Shown: positions 34,974 through 44,225, counted from the stretch's first letter. The stretch is DNA of 64,000 nucleotides from Lacticaseibacillus saniviri JCM 17471 = DSM 24301 (GCF_001311785.1 NZ_BBBX01000019.1:1-64000); one strand, 5' to 3'. Notes: a model not told the origin generated them from the letters alone. Program-made: numbers and translations.

Positions 34974-35770
34974 CTATCTGTGACCCAACCAAACGGCTAA
35001 GCCCACAATCAACACATTGCGTACCACCAAACCCCAATCAGCCATGTGCCATTGGAGATGGGTGCGGGCTGGTGTTTCCGTGTAACCGCGCAACCACATG
35101 GCTTGATATAATTCTGTTGCCTGGTGCCGACTTTGCAGATAGAGTAGCCCCATCAAGCGCGTCGCCAATGCCAGCGGATGTGTGAGGTAACCACCGCTGC
35201 GCAACCACACCGCTTCCAGATTGGTTTGCAACCGGCTGCCCAGAACGTGACTGTATTTGACCGTGATATCCAGCGTCAAAATAAACAGACTCGGCACATG
35301 CAACTGGCGCAAAGCAACCAACAAGGTGCGCCAGCTAACGCGATGCCGAAACGACTGCACGGCGAGCATCACTAGTGCTAACCGCGCCAACCACCAGAGC
35401 GCTGTCACCCAGTTGGTAATCAAGAGACTGGGTAAAATCACGATGCCACTGATCAGTGTGGCGCGCAACGTGCCGTGTAAGACACCGTTCATCAATGCAC
35501 CCGGCAATTGCATCAAGGTGAGTAGTTGCAGTAACAACAGCAACCACAACAATAAGCCATTCTGGCACACCATCGTGACAGTAATCGTCACGAGCAGTGT
35601 GATCACTTCGACCCAGGCGCTGGTTTTGTCGCCATCACATGATGTGATTCATTGAAGTGAGCCAAGACGTGTGACAGATTGAGCAGATTCTTGGTCAAGA
35701 ACCGCCCCGCTGGTTGCGTTGGTTGTGCAGGCTGCTCTTCAGTTAACCAATCAGGAAACGACTTTGGCAT
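34974..35770 (-). CDS. larQ: Nickel ECF transporter transmembrane protein LarQ (CbiQ-type; one frameshift)
   Basis: Energy-coupling T component, 265 aa after correction, with several hydrophobic segments and CbiQ-like cytoplasmic coupling region (AVWLRSGGYLTHP... and AMWLRGYTE). The break near 35624 (AAAA for AAAAA in ATKTSAWVEV) divides the frame. ATG 35770 lies inside the larMN 3' end (20-bp overlap), suggesting translational coupling. Confidence 0.9.
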
Positions 35771-36739
35771 GACGTGCCCCCACGATTTTGACAATAATCC
35801 CAATCAAAATCAGCGCCGTGGCAGCAGAGAGCACATACCCCACTGGTGCCGGAATGCCGGATAACCCGTAATCGGCTAACAACGCGTGAAAGTCCATGCC
35901 ATGCGCCATGCCCCGTGGAACCGCCGCATGCATGTGATTGGCCTTGAGTTGTGCAACAACGCCGGCCGTATCCCACTCACCCCAAGCGTCGCCGGATGCC
36001 AGTAACCCGAGTGGTGACAAAAACGCCATCACACCGAGCAATGGTAACCAGATGCGACCGACGCGACTCGGTTCATTTGGTGTTTCATACAATTCATCAG
36101 GTGCACTCTTTTGCACGAATTGATAGACCAGCACGGTCACCACCGCTTCAATCCAGCCGACCACTAACATGTGTGCACTCAACATGGCAGGCACACTGAT
36201 ACTCAGTGGATAGGGACTGTAGAGCGGTTGGCCACTGGCGGTGTGTGCAATCAAGGGTTGAATCCCGAGCTCAACTCCCGCTGCTAATGCGGCAAAATTG
36301 ATACCGAAGTACCCTCCGACAAATGCACCTAGCTTGGGATGCTTGAATCGCTTGCCCAACATGAACAAACTGTAACCGACAAATGGCATGATGAAGCCCA
36401 TGTTAAAGACGTTCGCACCATAAGCCAAGATGCCACCATCCCCGAACACAAAGGCTTGGAGCAGTAGCGCGATCGATATCGATAGACACGCCGCCCACGG
36501 CCCCAATAGTATCGCGAGCAACGTCGCGCCAACCGCATGTGCTGTTGTCCCACCAGGAACCGGCACGTTAAACATCATGATGAGAAAAGCAAAGGCCGCA
36601 CCCACACCAATCAGTGGGACAGTGGCCTTTTTTGCTTCAATTTGAACCCGACTTTTTAATGAGACCGTCCACACCGGTGCCATGGCAGCAACCACGCCGC
36701 ACATGTCGTTGGACTCAAGTAGTTATCTGGAATATGCAC
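35751..36739 (-). CDS. larMN: Nickel transporter substrate-binding fusion LarMN (CbiM-type; one frameshift)
   Basis: 329 aa after correction. GTG 36739 follows GGGAG and gives M-H-I-P-D-N-Y-L-S-P, the conserved CbiM/NikM N-terminus whose His2 ligates nickel. The CbiM part (about 1-220) has FNVPVPGGTTAHAVGATL and FGDGGILAYGANVFNMG. The C-terminal 100 residues are a NikN/CbiN-like domain with two membrane helices (LPLLGVMAFLSPLGLLASGDAWGEW). The break near 36697, right after the TTCA codons, removes one base. Fusion of M and N is as in L. plantarum Lar(MN). Confidence 0.9.
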
Positions 36740-36859
36740 AACAAAAACTCCCTTTATCGCAATTTATCTCGTCATTTGAAAGGTGCACTAAAGAAACTGG
36801 TCGGTCTGCGACGAAAAAATCGCTCCGGCCATTGAACCGACTATCACCGTCGTAACAGC

Positions 36860-37524
36860 TTAGTTAGCAATATTGTCGAGTAAGTAACTCACGTTTTTGA
36901 TCAAGAATTTGTGATCCTGCATCTCGAACACCCCATTTTGGCGCAAGGTGTTCAGCATGCGATTGACACTGCTGCGCGAACTGATTCCCGTGAAGTTTGC
37001 GATGTCCTCATTGGTGACCACAAAGTCAATCAAGATACCATCGGGAACTTTGACCCCGAATAGATCAATCAAACTATATAGGAATTCACACAGCGCGCCG
37101 TTTTTACCATTCATCACCATTCGCTGAATGCGATAGATGTTTTCAGATAATTTTTCCGGTAATAATTCTTCACGTAGTCGCCAAGTTCTGGTGTCGAATT
37201 GACATAGTTCCAGAAAGTGACGCGATCAATTTGAAAGAAGGTGGCTTCATCGGATTCAATCCGAACGTTAAAAGGTTGCTCAGTGTACTTAGACACTTCA
37301 TCCCGCAACAATGAAATCACATCAGGTTTCGTGATGTAAGAGATATTGTATTCCCGGCCATCCTGCAGAATGATCGAGTTTTTGATAATGCCATTGATCA
37401 ATACATATGTATAGCGTTCTTCCAAACCGTGGTAGGTCAAGTAAGTGTGACGCGTCTTTTTGATCTTGGGGACGTGGCGCTCCTCTAAGAAGTTAATCAA
37501 GAATTCAATATCAGTGAGAACCAT
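36860..37524 (-). CDS. larR: Crp/Fnr-family regulator LarR (one frameshift)
   Basis: Transcription activator of the lar operon; in L. plantarum it responds to the L-/D-lactate ratio. 221 aa after correcting AAAAA to AAAAAA near 37153. The N-terminal half is a cNMP-type beta-roll (YTYVLINGIIKNSIILQDGREYNISYI). The C-terminal winged helix has DIANFTGISSRSSVNRMLNTLRQNGVFE, the HTH. ATG 37524 has GAAAGG upstream. Divergent from larA over 210 bp. Identity rests on family plus location. Confidence 0.9.
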
Positions 37525-37734
37525 TTTCTTATCGTGCCTTTCGTTTTCTTTAATGACGTCTTTATCGATTATAAGTCTTTATGACGTGAAAAAGTTAACA
37601 AATGTTATATCCATTTGCCACTTCCATTTGTTGTTTCAGAAAGTAAACGCACCCTATTTCAGTAACTTGTATAACTAAGAGCGTACGTTTTTTGACGCAC
37701 ATCAAAATTATGTGTCACGAAAGGAAGCATTCTG
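37525..37734. promoter_or_regulatory. larR-larA divergent regulatory region
   Basis: It holds candidate operators: the perfect 8-bp inverted pair AACAAATG (37597-37604) / CATTTGTT (37625-37632), and an upstream pair ATGACGTC...TATGACGT (about 37552-37587). A likely larA -10 is TATAAC (37670-37675) preceded by TG. There is no good -35, which fits activator-dependent transcription by LarR. Which palindrome is the Lar box cannot be decided from this sequence. Confidence 0.55.
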
Positions 37735-39009
37735 TTGGTATCCATCAAATTGCCATACGACCAAAAAACGATTACCGCCAACATTGACGACAAGAATTTT
37801 GCCGGCAAGTTAGTTTCACAAGCGGCGACTTACAAAGCCACCAAGAGTGAAAACGAATTGGTTGAAGAATCGTTAGATAACCCTATTGACAGTCCTAAAT
37901 TAGAGGAACTGGCCAAGGGGAAGAAGAACATTGTGATCATCTCTTCTGATCACACGCGTCCTGTGCCATCACACATCATCACACCGATTTTGTTACGGCG
38001 CCTCCGCTCTGTCGCTCCTGACGCACGCATCCGGATTCTGGTTGCGACCGGTTTCCACCGTCCATCCACACACGAAGAATTGGTCAACAAGTACGGCCAA
38101 GAAATTGTGGATAACGAAGAAATCGTGATGCACGTCTCAACTGATGACTCATCCATGGTCAAGTTAGGCCAACTGCCTTCTGGTGGGGATTTGATCGTCA
38201 ACAAGGTGGCTGCAGAAGCTGACCTCCTAATTTCTGAAGGCTTCATTGAATCTCACTTCTTCGCTGGTTTCTCTGGCGGTCGTAAGTCTGTGTTACCTGG
38301 TGTTGCCAGCTACAAGACCATCATGGCCAACCACTCCGGTGAATTCATCAATGATAAGCATTCACGTCCCGGTAGCCTTGATCACAACTTAATCCACAAG
38401 GACATGTTCTACGCGGCACAAACAACCGGTTTGAAGTTCATCTTGAACGTTGTTTTGGATGAAGATAAGCACATCATCGGTTCATTTGCTGGGGACTTAG
38501 ACAATGCTCATCGGACCGGTGCCGCATTCCTCGAAAAGTTATCCCATGTGGATAAGATTGAATCCGATATTGCGATTTCCACAAATGGTGGTTATCCACT
38601 GGATCAAAATATCTATCAAGCTGTCAAAGGGATGACCGCTGCTGAAGCAACAAACAAAGAAGGCGGCGTCATCATTATCGTTGCCGGCTGTCGTGATGGT
38701 CACGGTGGTGATGGTTTCTACCATAATATTGCGGATGTTGAAGATCCTAAGGAATTCTTGGATCAAGCCATCAACACCCCACGCCTTGAAACCGTGCCTG
38801 ATCAATGGACTTCACAAATCTTGGCTCGCATCCTGGTTCATCACCATGTCATCCTCATGTCCGACTTAGTTGATCCAAAACTGGTCACCGACATGCACAT
38901 GGAACTCGCAACCAGCATCGATGAAGCTTTGGAAAAGGCTTATGCCATTGAAGGCAAAGATGCGAAGGTCACTGTGATTCCTGATGGCTTAGGTGTCATT
39001 GTTAAATAA
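37735..39009 (+). CDS. larA: Nickel-dependent lactate racemase LarA
   Basis: Interconverts L- and D-lactate with the nickel-pincer nucleotide (NPN) tethered to a lysine. 424 aa. The catalytic and ligand residues known in the L. plantarum enzyme fall at the same numbers: His108 (GFHRP), His174 (IESHFF), Lys184 (SGGRKSVLPG, cofactor attachment) and His200 (ANHSGEF). TTG 37735 has AAAGGA about nine bases upstream. First gene of larA-B-C-D-orf-E; a long palindrome separates it from larB. D-lactate from this reaction is used in this group for D-Ala-D-Lac wall precursors. The frame is intact. Confidence 0.96.
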   Translation: MVSIKLPYDQKTITANIDDKNFAGKLVSQAATYKATKSENELVEESLDNPIDSPKLEELAKGKKNIVIISSDHTRPVPSHIITPILLRRLRSVAPDARIRILVATGFHRPSTHEELVNKYGQEIVDNEEIVMHVSTDDSSMVKLGQLPSGGDLIVNKVAAEADLLISEGFIESHFFAGFSGGRKSVLPGVASYKTIMANHSGEFINDKHSRPGSLDHNLIHKDMFYAAQTTGLKFILNVVLDEDKHIIGSFAGDLDNAHRTGAAFLEKLSHVDKIESDIAISTNGGYPLDQNIYQAVKGMTAAEATNKEGGVIIIVAGCRDGHGGDGFYHNIADVEDPKEFLDQAINTPRLETVPDQWTSQILARILVHHHVILMSDLVDPKLVTDMHMELATSIDEALEKAYAIEGKDAKVTVIPDGLGVIVK

Positions 39010-39012
39010 TGA

Positions 39013-39113
39013 GGAGTGATGGGTGGCGATGAGTACGAACGAACTTTGATGGCTAACCCCGTGAATTTCCGGGGTGCTATCAAAGTTTCGTCGACGGAAT
39101 CGCCAATCACTCC
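39013..39113 (+). repeat. Long palindrome between larA and larB
   Basis: About 100 bp that folds on itself almost completely. GGAGTGAT (39013-39020) pairs with ATCACTCC (39106-39113); TGGCGAT (39024-39030) with ATCGCCA (39099-39105); AACTTTGAT (39042-39050) with ATCAAAGTT (39079-39087); ACCCCG (39056-39061) with CGGGGT (39070-39075). No T run follows. It shares no ends with repeat types A, B and D. Confidence 0.9.
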
Positions 39114-39168
39114 GAACACGTTATCACGCAACAAAGTAGCAAACAAACATAGTTTATGAAAGAGGTAG

Positions 39169-39936
39169 ATGACGTTGGCAGAAGACGTTTTAGGGTTACT
39201 CAAGGCGGTTGCACAACACGAAATTGCGATTCAAGATGCCGCCGCACAGTTGCAAGAAGCACCAAGTGACGACCTTGGTTTCGCCAAAGTCGACCTGGCG
39301 CGCACCAAGCGCAACGGTTATCCCGAAGTGATTTATGGTTCCGGCAAAACAGCCGCACAGATTATCGACATCATGGCATCACTCGAACGCCACGATCAAA
39401 ATATTTTGTGCACGCGCTTGAGTGCTGATAAATATCAACAGATCAAAGCGCACTTCCCTAAGGCGGTGTATCACGAGGACGCACGGATTCTGACGCAAAT
39501 TGCGCATCCGTTAACAGAAACAGCCACATCCATTGCGGTTGTAACTGCGGGTACCTCAGATATTCCCGTCGCTGAAGAAGCTGCTGTCACCGCTGAAACT
39601 TATGGCAATCGCGTTGACCGGATCTATGACGTCGGTGTTGCCGGCATTCATCGCCTCTTTGAACATCTGGATGAGATTCGCTCGGCACAAGTCGTGATTG
39701 TGATTGCGGGCATGGAAGGCGCACTCGCCAGTGTTGTTGGCGGCTTAGTTGATGCCCCACTGATTGCGGTGCCAACTTCCATCGGCTATGGCACCAACTT
39801 TGGTGGCATTACCGCTCTGATGACCATGCTCAACAGCTGTGCATCAGGCATCACCGTCGTCAATGTCGACAATGGCTTTGGCGCTGCTTATTCCGCAAGT
39901 ATGATCAATCATTTGACCAGTAAGGAGGATCACTAA
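39169..39936 (+). CDS. larB: NPN cofactor biosynthesis carboxylase/hydrolase LarB
   Basis: Carboxylates nicotinic acid adenine dinucleotide and cleaves it, the first step to the pincer cofactor. 255 aa. The C-terminal half resembles PurE/AIR carboxylase ([48 protein letters not shown]). ATG 39169 is only three bases from AGAGG; TTG 39175 has better spacing and may be the real start. The stop overlaps the larC start by one base. Confidence 0.94.
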   Translation: MTLAEDVLGLLKAVAQHEIAIQDAAAQLQEAPSDDLGFAKVDLARTKRNGYPEVIYGSGKTAAQIIDIMASLERHDQNILCTRLSADKYQQIKAHFPKAVYHEDARILTQIAHPLTETATSIAVVTAGTSDIPVAEEAAVTAETYGNRVDRIYDVGVAGIHRLFEHLDEIRSAQVVIVIAGMEGALASVVGGLVDAPLIAVPTSIGYGTNFGGITALMTMLNSCASGITVVNVDNGFGAAYSASMINHLTSKEDH

Positions 39937-41280
39937 TGCGAACCTTGTATCTCGACGTCATCTCTGGTATCAGCGGTGACATGTTCTTGGGCGCCTGCTC
40001 GATTTGGGGGTCGATCTTGAAGCCGTCAAAACTGAACTGGCAAAGCTCAACGTTGCCGGTTACAGCCTGAGTGCTAAAAAGACGGCGCAAAGTGCGATTT
40101 TTGGGACCAGCTTCCGTGTCCAACTCGACCACGGCACCATGGACACCGGCTTTACTGAACACACGCACGACCATCATCACGATCATGACCACGACCACAG
40201 TCATGACGCCACCCCTTATGTAGCAGATGCCCATGAACATACCCACCAACATGAGCATGACCATGAACGCGGTCATCACCATCATCATGGTGGTGCACGG
40301 CATTATACCGAGATTGTTGACCTGATTCAAAGTGCTGCCTTGAGCGATTACGTCAAGCAACACGCATTAGCGATTTTTAAAGCCATCGCCGAAGCTGAAG
40401 CCAAAGTCCACAACGTGTCGATGGCCGAGGTTCATTTTCACGAAGTCGGTGCGGTGGATTCTATCGTCGATATCGTCGGTGGCTGTATCGCGCTGGAACA
40501 ACTGCACGTTGACCGCGTAATCTCCAGTCCACTGGTCGATGGAACAGGCTTCATCACCGTGGCCCACGGTAAAATGCCGATTCCGGTCCCCGCTGTCATG
40601 CAAATGCGTGCCGGGACCAGCATTCCGGTTCATCAACGTGACGATATACATACTGAACTCGTCACCCCAACTGGGATGGGCATTGTCAAAACTTTGGTCA
40701 CCACCTTTGAAGCTTTGCCAAGTAATTTGACCGTTGAAAAAGTCGGTTATGGCTTTGGTACGCGAGACATTGGTCAAATCAATGCCTTACGTGTCATGCT
40801 CGGCACCACCGCACCGCTCAGCCAACAAGTGGTTGAAACCAATGCGGATGATGTGCTCGAGATGAGCGCCAACATCGACGATCAATCCGCTGAAAGCTTG
40901 GCACCAATCATCGACCGCCTCGTTGCAGCCGGTGCCTACGATGCCTACTTTGAACCCATCCAGATGAAAAAAATCGGCCAGCGCTTAAGCTGACCGTGCT
41001 CGCCAATCCTGTTGATCAAGCTGCGATGACCCACTTGTTATTGCAGCACACCACAACGGCTGGCGTGCGGTACCAAACCTTACATCGCACCATCATGCAA
41101 CGCCATTTTTCAACCGTCACTACCGAATTCGGTGATGTGCGGGTAAAGCACTTAACTTATCAAGACATCGAGAAGACGAAACCTGAATTCGAGGATTGCG
41201 AACGTATCGCTAACACCCGGGGTATCACGCTTCAAGAAGTCTACCGCGCCGTCTACCGGCAATTGGACTCGGCACTATAG
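39936..41280 (+). CDS. larC: Nickel insertase LarC (LarC1+LarC2, -1 frameshift; plus one early indel)
   Basis: CTP-dependent cyclometallase that installs nickel in the pincer nucleotide. ATG 39936 follows AAGGAGG. The start ([20 protein letters not shown]) and body are joined by restoring one C near 39994. LarC1 ends at TGA 40991-40993; LarC2 (ANPVDQAAMTHLLLQH...) continues in the -1 frame to 41280. In L. plantarum, LarC is made by programmed -1 frameshifting at this junction, and a seven-A slippery run lies here. About residues 70-115 form a His/Asp-rich insertion (HDHHHDHDHDHSHD and HHHHH), a likely nickel store. Full product about 448 aa. Confidence 0.93.
40967..40993 (+). promoter_or_regulatory. 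Programmed -1 frameshift site in larC
   Basis: ATG AAA AAA ATC: a heptamer of A's (40967-40973) read A-AAA-AAA in frame 0, followed one base on by a potential hairpin CGGCCAGC / GCTGACCG. Slippage gives MKKNRPALKLTVLANP and LarC2; no slippage ends at TGA 40991. Caution: this assembly often miscounts homopolymers. Confidence 0.75.
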
Positions 41281-41316
41281 CAGACAAACCATTACTAATT
41301 TTTTGGAGGAATTATT

Positions 41317-42030
41317 GTGATACATCAACTAATAGCTGAATTTATGGGAACCGCCCTCATGATCGTTTTTGGGGTCGGCGTGCACTGCGATACGGTGTTG
41401 AAAGACACCAAGTATAATGGCTCAGGTCACTTGTTTGCAATCTCGACCTGGGGTTTTGGGATTTCGATTTCACTGTTCTTATTCGGTAACGTTAGCATCA
41501 ATCCAGCCATGGTGCTTGCACAATGTATTTTAGGTAACATTTCATGGAGTCTTTTCATTCCTTATTCACTGGCTGAAGTCTTGGGTGGTGTTGTCGGCGC
41601 CATCATCGTTTGGATCATGTACAAGGATCACTTCGATGCATCTGTTGGCAAAATCGATCCCGTCACAATCCGGAACATCTTCTCCACCTCACCTGGTATC
41701 CGCGACTTACCTCGTAACTTCTTTGTCGAAGCGTTCGCAACCTTCATCTTTATCTCAGGGATCTTAGCGATTGCTTCACTCAAGGACACTGCTGGTGTCG
41801 ATATCGGTGTTGGGTTGCTGGTTTGGGCCGTTGGTATGGGTCTTGGTGGGACCACCGGGTTCGCGATGAACCTGGCGCGTGACATGGGACCTCGGATTGC
41901 TCACGCGATTTTACCTATCAAAAACAAGGCTGATAACGATTGGCAATACGGGATCTTAGTTCCTGGGATTGCACCATTCGTTGGCGCCATCTGTGCTGCC
42001 TTCTTCATGAAGGCCTTCTGGGGGATGTAA
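41317..42030 (+). CDS. larD: Aquaglyceroporin-type lactic acid channel LarD
   Basis: Six-helix MIP-family channel, 237 aa, passing lactic acid (both isomers) across the membrane. The first half-helix motif is INPAM (canonical NPA). The second reads MNLARDMGPRIAHA, so NPARD is replaced by NLARD. GTG 41317 has GGAGGAATTATT upstream. It lies between larC and a small unknown gene. Confidence 0.92.
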   Translation: MIHQLIAEFMGTALMIVFGVGVHCDTVLKDTKYNGSGHLFAISTWGFGISISLFLFGNVSINPAMVLAQCILGNISWSLFIPYSLAEVLGGVVGAIIVWIMYKDHFDASVGKIDPVTIRNIFSTSPGIRDLPRNFFVEAFATFIFISGILAIASLKDTAGVDIGVGLLVWAVGMGLGGTTGFAMNLARDMGPRIAHAILPIKNKADNDWQYGILVPGIAPFVGAICAAFFMKAFWGM

Positions 42031-42035
42031 ACAAC

Positions 42036-42341
42036 ATGCATCAAACTTATCAAAATGAGTCACACATTGTGCGTCTGCTCTCACTCGCTAGCCAATCTTC
42101 AGCGAATGCGACCATTCAGTGCAGCCTGATTGAGGCCAGCTTAATGATCGAACGCTTAGATCCTAATGAAGAAGGCGTGGCCCACTTTGTTGATGAGGCG
42201 TTTGCCATCAACATCGCCCTACTCAAGGGTCTGGATACCATGGTCTACACCGATTATGAAGCAGTGAATCAACAAGTCGCCCAATTGCGCGGCTACGTTG
42301 AATCTCAGCAACGTGATTTGAATCAACCTGTTCACGAATAA
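42036..42341 (+). CDS. Small hypothetical protein in the lar operon, 101 aa
   Basis: Not recognised. ATG 42036 lies six bases after the larD stop, with GGGGGA about ten bases upstream; the stop is 27 bp before larE. The protein is predicted all-helical, acidic and soluble (SLIEASLMIERLDPNEEGVAHFVDEAFAIN in two parts, then LLKGLDTMVY and a Gln-rich tail). The larABCDE operon I know from L. plantarum has no gene here. Position suggests a helper of racemase maturation, but nothing in the sequence proves that. Confidence 0.8.
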   Translation: MHQTYQNESHIVRLLSLASQSSANATIQCSLIEASLMIERLDPNEEGVAHFVDEAFAINIALLKGLDTMVYTDYEAVNQQVAQLRGYVESQQRDLNQPVHE

Positions 42342-42368
42342 TCAAACAAACTAAAGGAGATCATCATA

Positions 42369-43199
42369 ATGGAACTTTCTAACAAGCAACAAGTTTTAGC
42401 TGACACATTGAAGCCAATGGGCAAGGTCTTAGTTGCCTTCTCCGGTGGGATTGACTCCACATTAGTTCTCAAGACCGCAATGGATGTTTTGGGTAAGGAT
42501 AACGTTTTGGCTGTGGTTGCCAACTCTGAATTGTTCACCAACGAAGAATTCAACAAGGCAATGGCTTTGGCACAAGAATTAGGTGCTAACGTAATGGGCA
42601 CAGAACTCAACTACTTGAGCGACGAACACATTGCTAACAACACACCTGAAACATGGTACTACAGCAAGAAGATGTTCTATGCACGCATGAACGAAATTAC
42701 TGCTGAAAAGGGCATCAACCACGTTCTCGATGGTATGATTATGGATGACAACAGCGACTTCCGTCCAGGCCTTGTTGCCCGTAACGAAGCCGGTGCCGAA
42801 TCTGTTTTACAAACAGCTGACTTCTACAAGGATGACGTCCGCGAAGCTGCTAAGAACCTCGGCTTGAAGAACTGGAACAAGGTTGCTTCTTGCTCCGTCT
42901 CTTCTCGTTTCGAATACAACACACATTTGACAATCGCTAAGATCAACCGCGTCATGGCTGCTGAAAAAGCATTGCGTGACATGGGCTTTGCTATCGTGCG
43001 TGTTCGTGACCACGGCGAAATTGCTCGCGTCGAAGTACCTAGTGATACCTTGGTTGACTTTGCGGCTAACGCTTCCGTTATCAACAACAAGTTACAAGCA
43101 TTAGGCTATGAATTCGTTACCGTTGATATGGCTGGCTTCAAGTCAGGTCGTATGAACGAACAACTTGACGAAGCAACTAAGTCAGCATTAATGGCTTAA
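42369..43199 (+). CDS. larE: Sacrificial sulfur transferase LarE
   Basis: ATP-dependent PP-loop enzyme converting the carboxylates of the pincer precursor to thiocarboxylates; the L. plantarum enzyme gives up its own Cys176 sulfur. 276 aa. PP-loop VAFSGGIDSTLVLK, and the sacrificial Cys at position 175 in KVASCSVSSRF, thus the Cys-type (single-use) form and not the [4Fe-4S] form. RBS AAAGGAG before ATG 42369. Codon use is strongly biased, as in ldh, suggesting high expression, which suits a one-turnover enzyme. A repeat element starts at its stop codon. Confidence 0.95.
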   Translation: MELSNKQQVLADTLKPMGKVLVAFSGGIDSTLVLKTAMDVLGKDNVLAVVANSELFTNEEFNKAMALAQELGANVMGTELNYLSDEHIANNTPETWYYSKKMFYARMNEITAEKGINHVLDGMIMDDNSDFRPGLVARNEAGAESVLQTADFYKDDVREAAKNLGLKNWNKVASCSVSSRFEYNTHLTIAKINRVMAAEKALRDMGFAIVRVRDHGEIARVEVPSDTLVDFAANASVINNKLQALGYEFVTVDMAGFKSGRMNEQLDEATKSALMA

Positions 43200-43356
43200 G
43201 AGCGCGACAAGCCCCGCTCAGCAATCGAGCACTAACAGGACTAGCGGTAAATTGCGGTTTGTGCAATTGCCGCTAGTTTTTGTTAGGCGGAGATTGTTGG
43301 GGGTTGGAGCGCGTTTAGAGCGTGAATTCACACGCTTTGACCGTGAGCACTAGCTA
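43197..43356 (+). repeat. Composite palindromic repeat (type A copy 4 + type B fragment)
   Basis: Begins at the larE stop (TAAGAGCGCGACAAGCCCC), ends GGTTGGAGCGCGTTTA at 43317, then a type B fragment TAGAGCGTGAATTCACACG...GAGCACTAGC. In this copy the inner stem has been replaced: CTAGCGGTAAATTGC / GCAATTGCCGCTAG. Confidence 0.83.
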
Positions 43357-43358
43357 GT

Positions 43359-43406
43359 AGAAACGCCCTAGGATTAACCAATTAAGGTTAATCCTAGGCG
43401 TTTCTT
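43359..43406. terminator. Bidirectional terminator between larE and surface protein
   Basis: AAACGCCCTAGGATTAACC / GGTTAATCCTAGGCGTTT around AATTA, nearly perfect, A/T tracts outside. Confidence 0.92.
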
Positions 43407-43418
43407 ATTCAGAATAAA

Positions 43419-44225
43419 TTAATGACGGGCTTGGAATTTCACATAAGCACCATCAACCCATTGATTAGTGTCAAGTTGATAGTACACGTGATTCCCAACA
43501 GTGGCCTTCCCATAAACAAGCCATGAAGTCCCGTTAGGCAATTTTAGGCCGGTGTTTTCTGTGCCATCAGCCTTACCCCACACAACAATACTGTAGCCTG
43601 GAATATACGTTACCGTAGCAGTACCCTTGGCGGATTGGATTGTGCCAAGCACCATGCCGTTTGCCTTGACCCACTGATTAGTCCCAACACGATACCACAG
43701 TTGCTTGTCACTTGTGATCACAGAAGCGCTGATATGCCATGAAGATGCTGGCCACAGAATCTGACCGGTCTTTTGCCCAGCTACACCAGGTGCTGTGTAA
43801 ACAGTGAGACTAGCCGCGCCGCTCACAAAACCGACACGAGTTGATGACTTATATGTATCAGGAATGGCATCAACAATGACACCTGTGCCCTTAATCCATT
43901 GATTGCCACCCAAGTTATACCATGTGGTTCCAAACGCATCAGTATTGTCTTGATAGACTTTCCAATCAGTACCTTCTGCTAAGTACTTCCCTGTTACTTG
44001 TCCGTCAACTGCATCATACACAGGCGCTTTGAATGTCCCCTGAACGATTGTTGCTGTCTTGGTTACAGGCGTACTAACCTTATTAGAAGGGGCCACTACA
44101 GCTGTGGTAGCCGCCTGAACATTTTGGCCCAACATTGCAGACATGCCGAGTGCTGCTAATGCAACACCAGCTGTCACCCAGAGTTTGCCAGCTTTATACA
44201 TCTTGAAACGTAATTTCTTAGTCAT
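43419..44225 (-). CDS. Secreted protein with KxYKxGKxW signal peptide and three wall-binding-like repeats
   Basis: 268 aa. ATG 44225 has AAAGGAGG seven bases upstream. The signal peptide has the motif FKMYKAGKLW followed by a hydrophobic core and cleavage near NVQA. The rest is three tandem repeats of about 65 aa (TGKYLAEGTDWKVY...WYNLGGNQWIKGTGVI and variants). They match repeats 1-3 of the large protein at 384-3073 in order. SLAP-like or GW/SH3-like wall attachment is inferred. With no other domain, it may act as a wall-coating or scaffold protein. The frame is intact. Confidence 0.8.
   Translation of the reverse strand: MTKKLRFKMYKAGKLWVTAGVALAALGMSAMLGQNVQAATTAVVAPSNKVSTPVTKTATIVQGTFKAPVYDAVDGQVTGKYLAEGTDWKVYQDNTDAFGTTWYNLGGNQWIKGTGVIVDAIPDTYKSSTRVGFVSGAASLTVYTAPGVAGQKTGQILWPASSWHISASVITSDKQLWYRVGTNQWVKANGMVLGTIQSAKGTATVTYIPGYSIVVWGKADGTENTGLKLPNGTSWLVYGKATVGNHVYYQLDTNQWVDGAYVKFQARH

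Noticed and set aside
37114-37524. Truncated LarR without DNA-binding domain
   Set aside because: The winged helix is intact in the next frame; one A restored at about 37153 joins them.
40004-40363. Antisense Met/Val-rich frame opposite larC
   Set aside because: It is the complement of the His/Asp-rich coding segment of LarC, a codon artefact.
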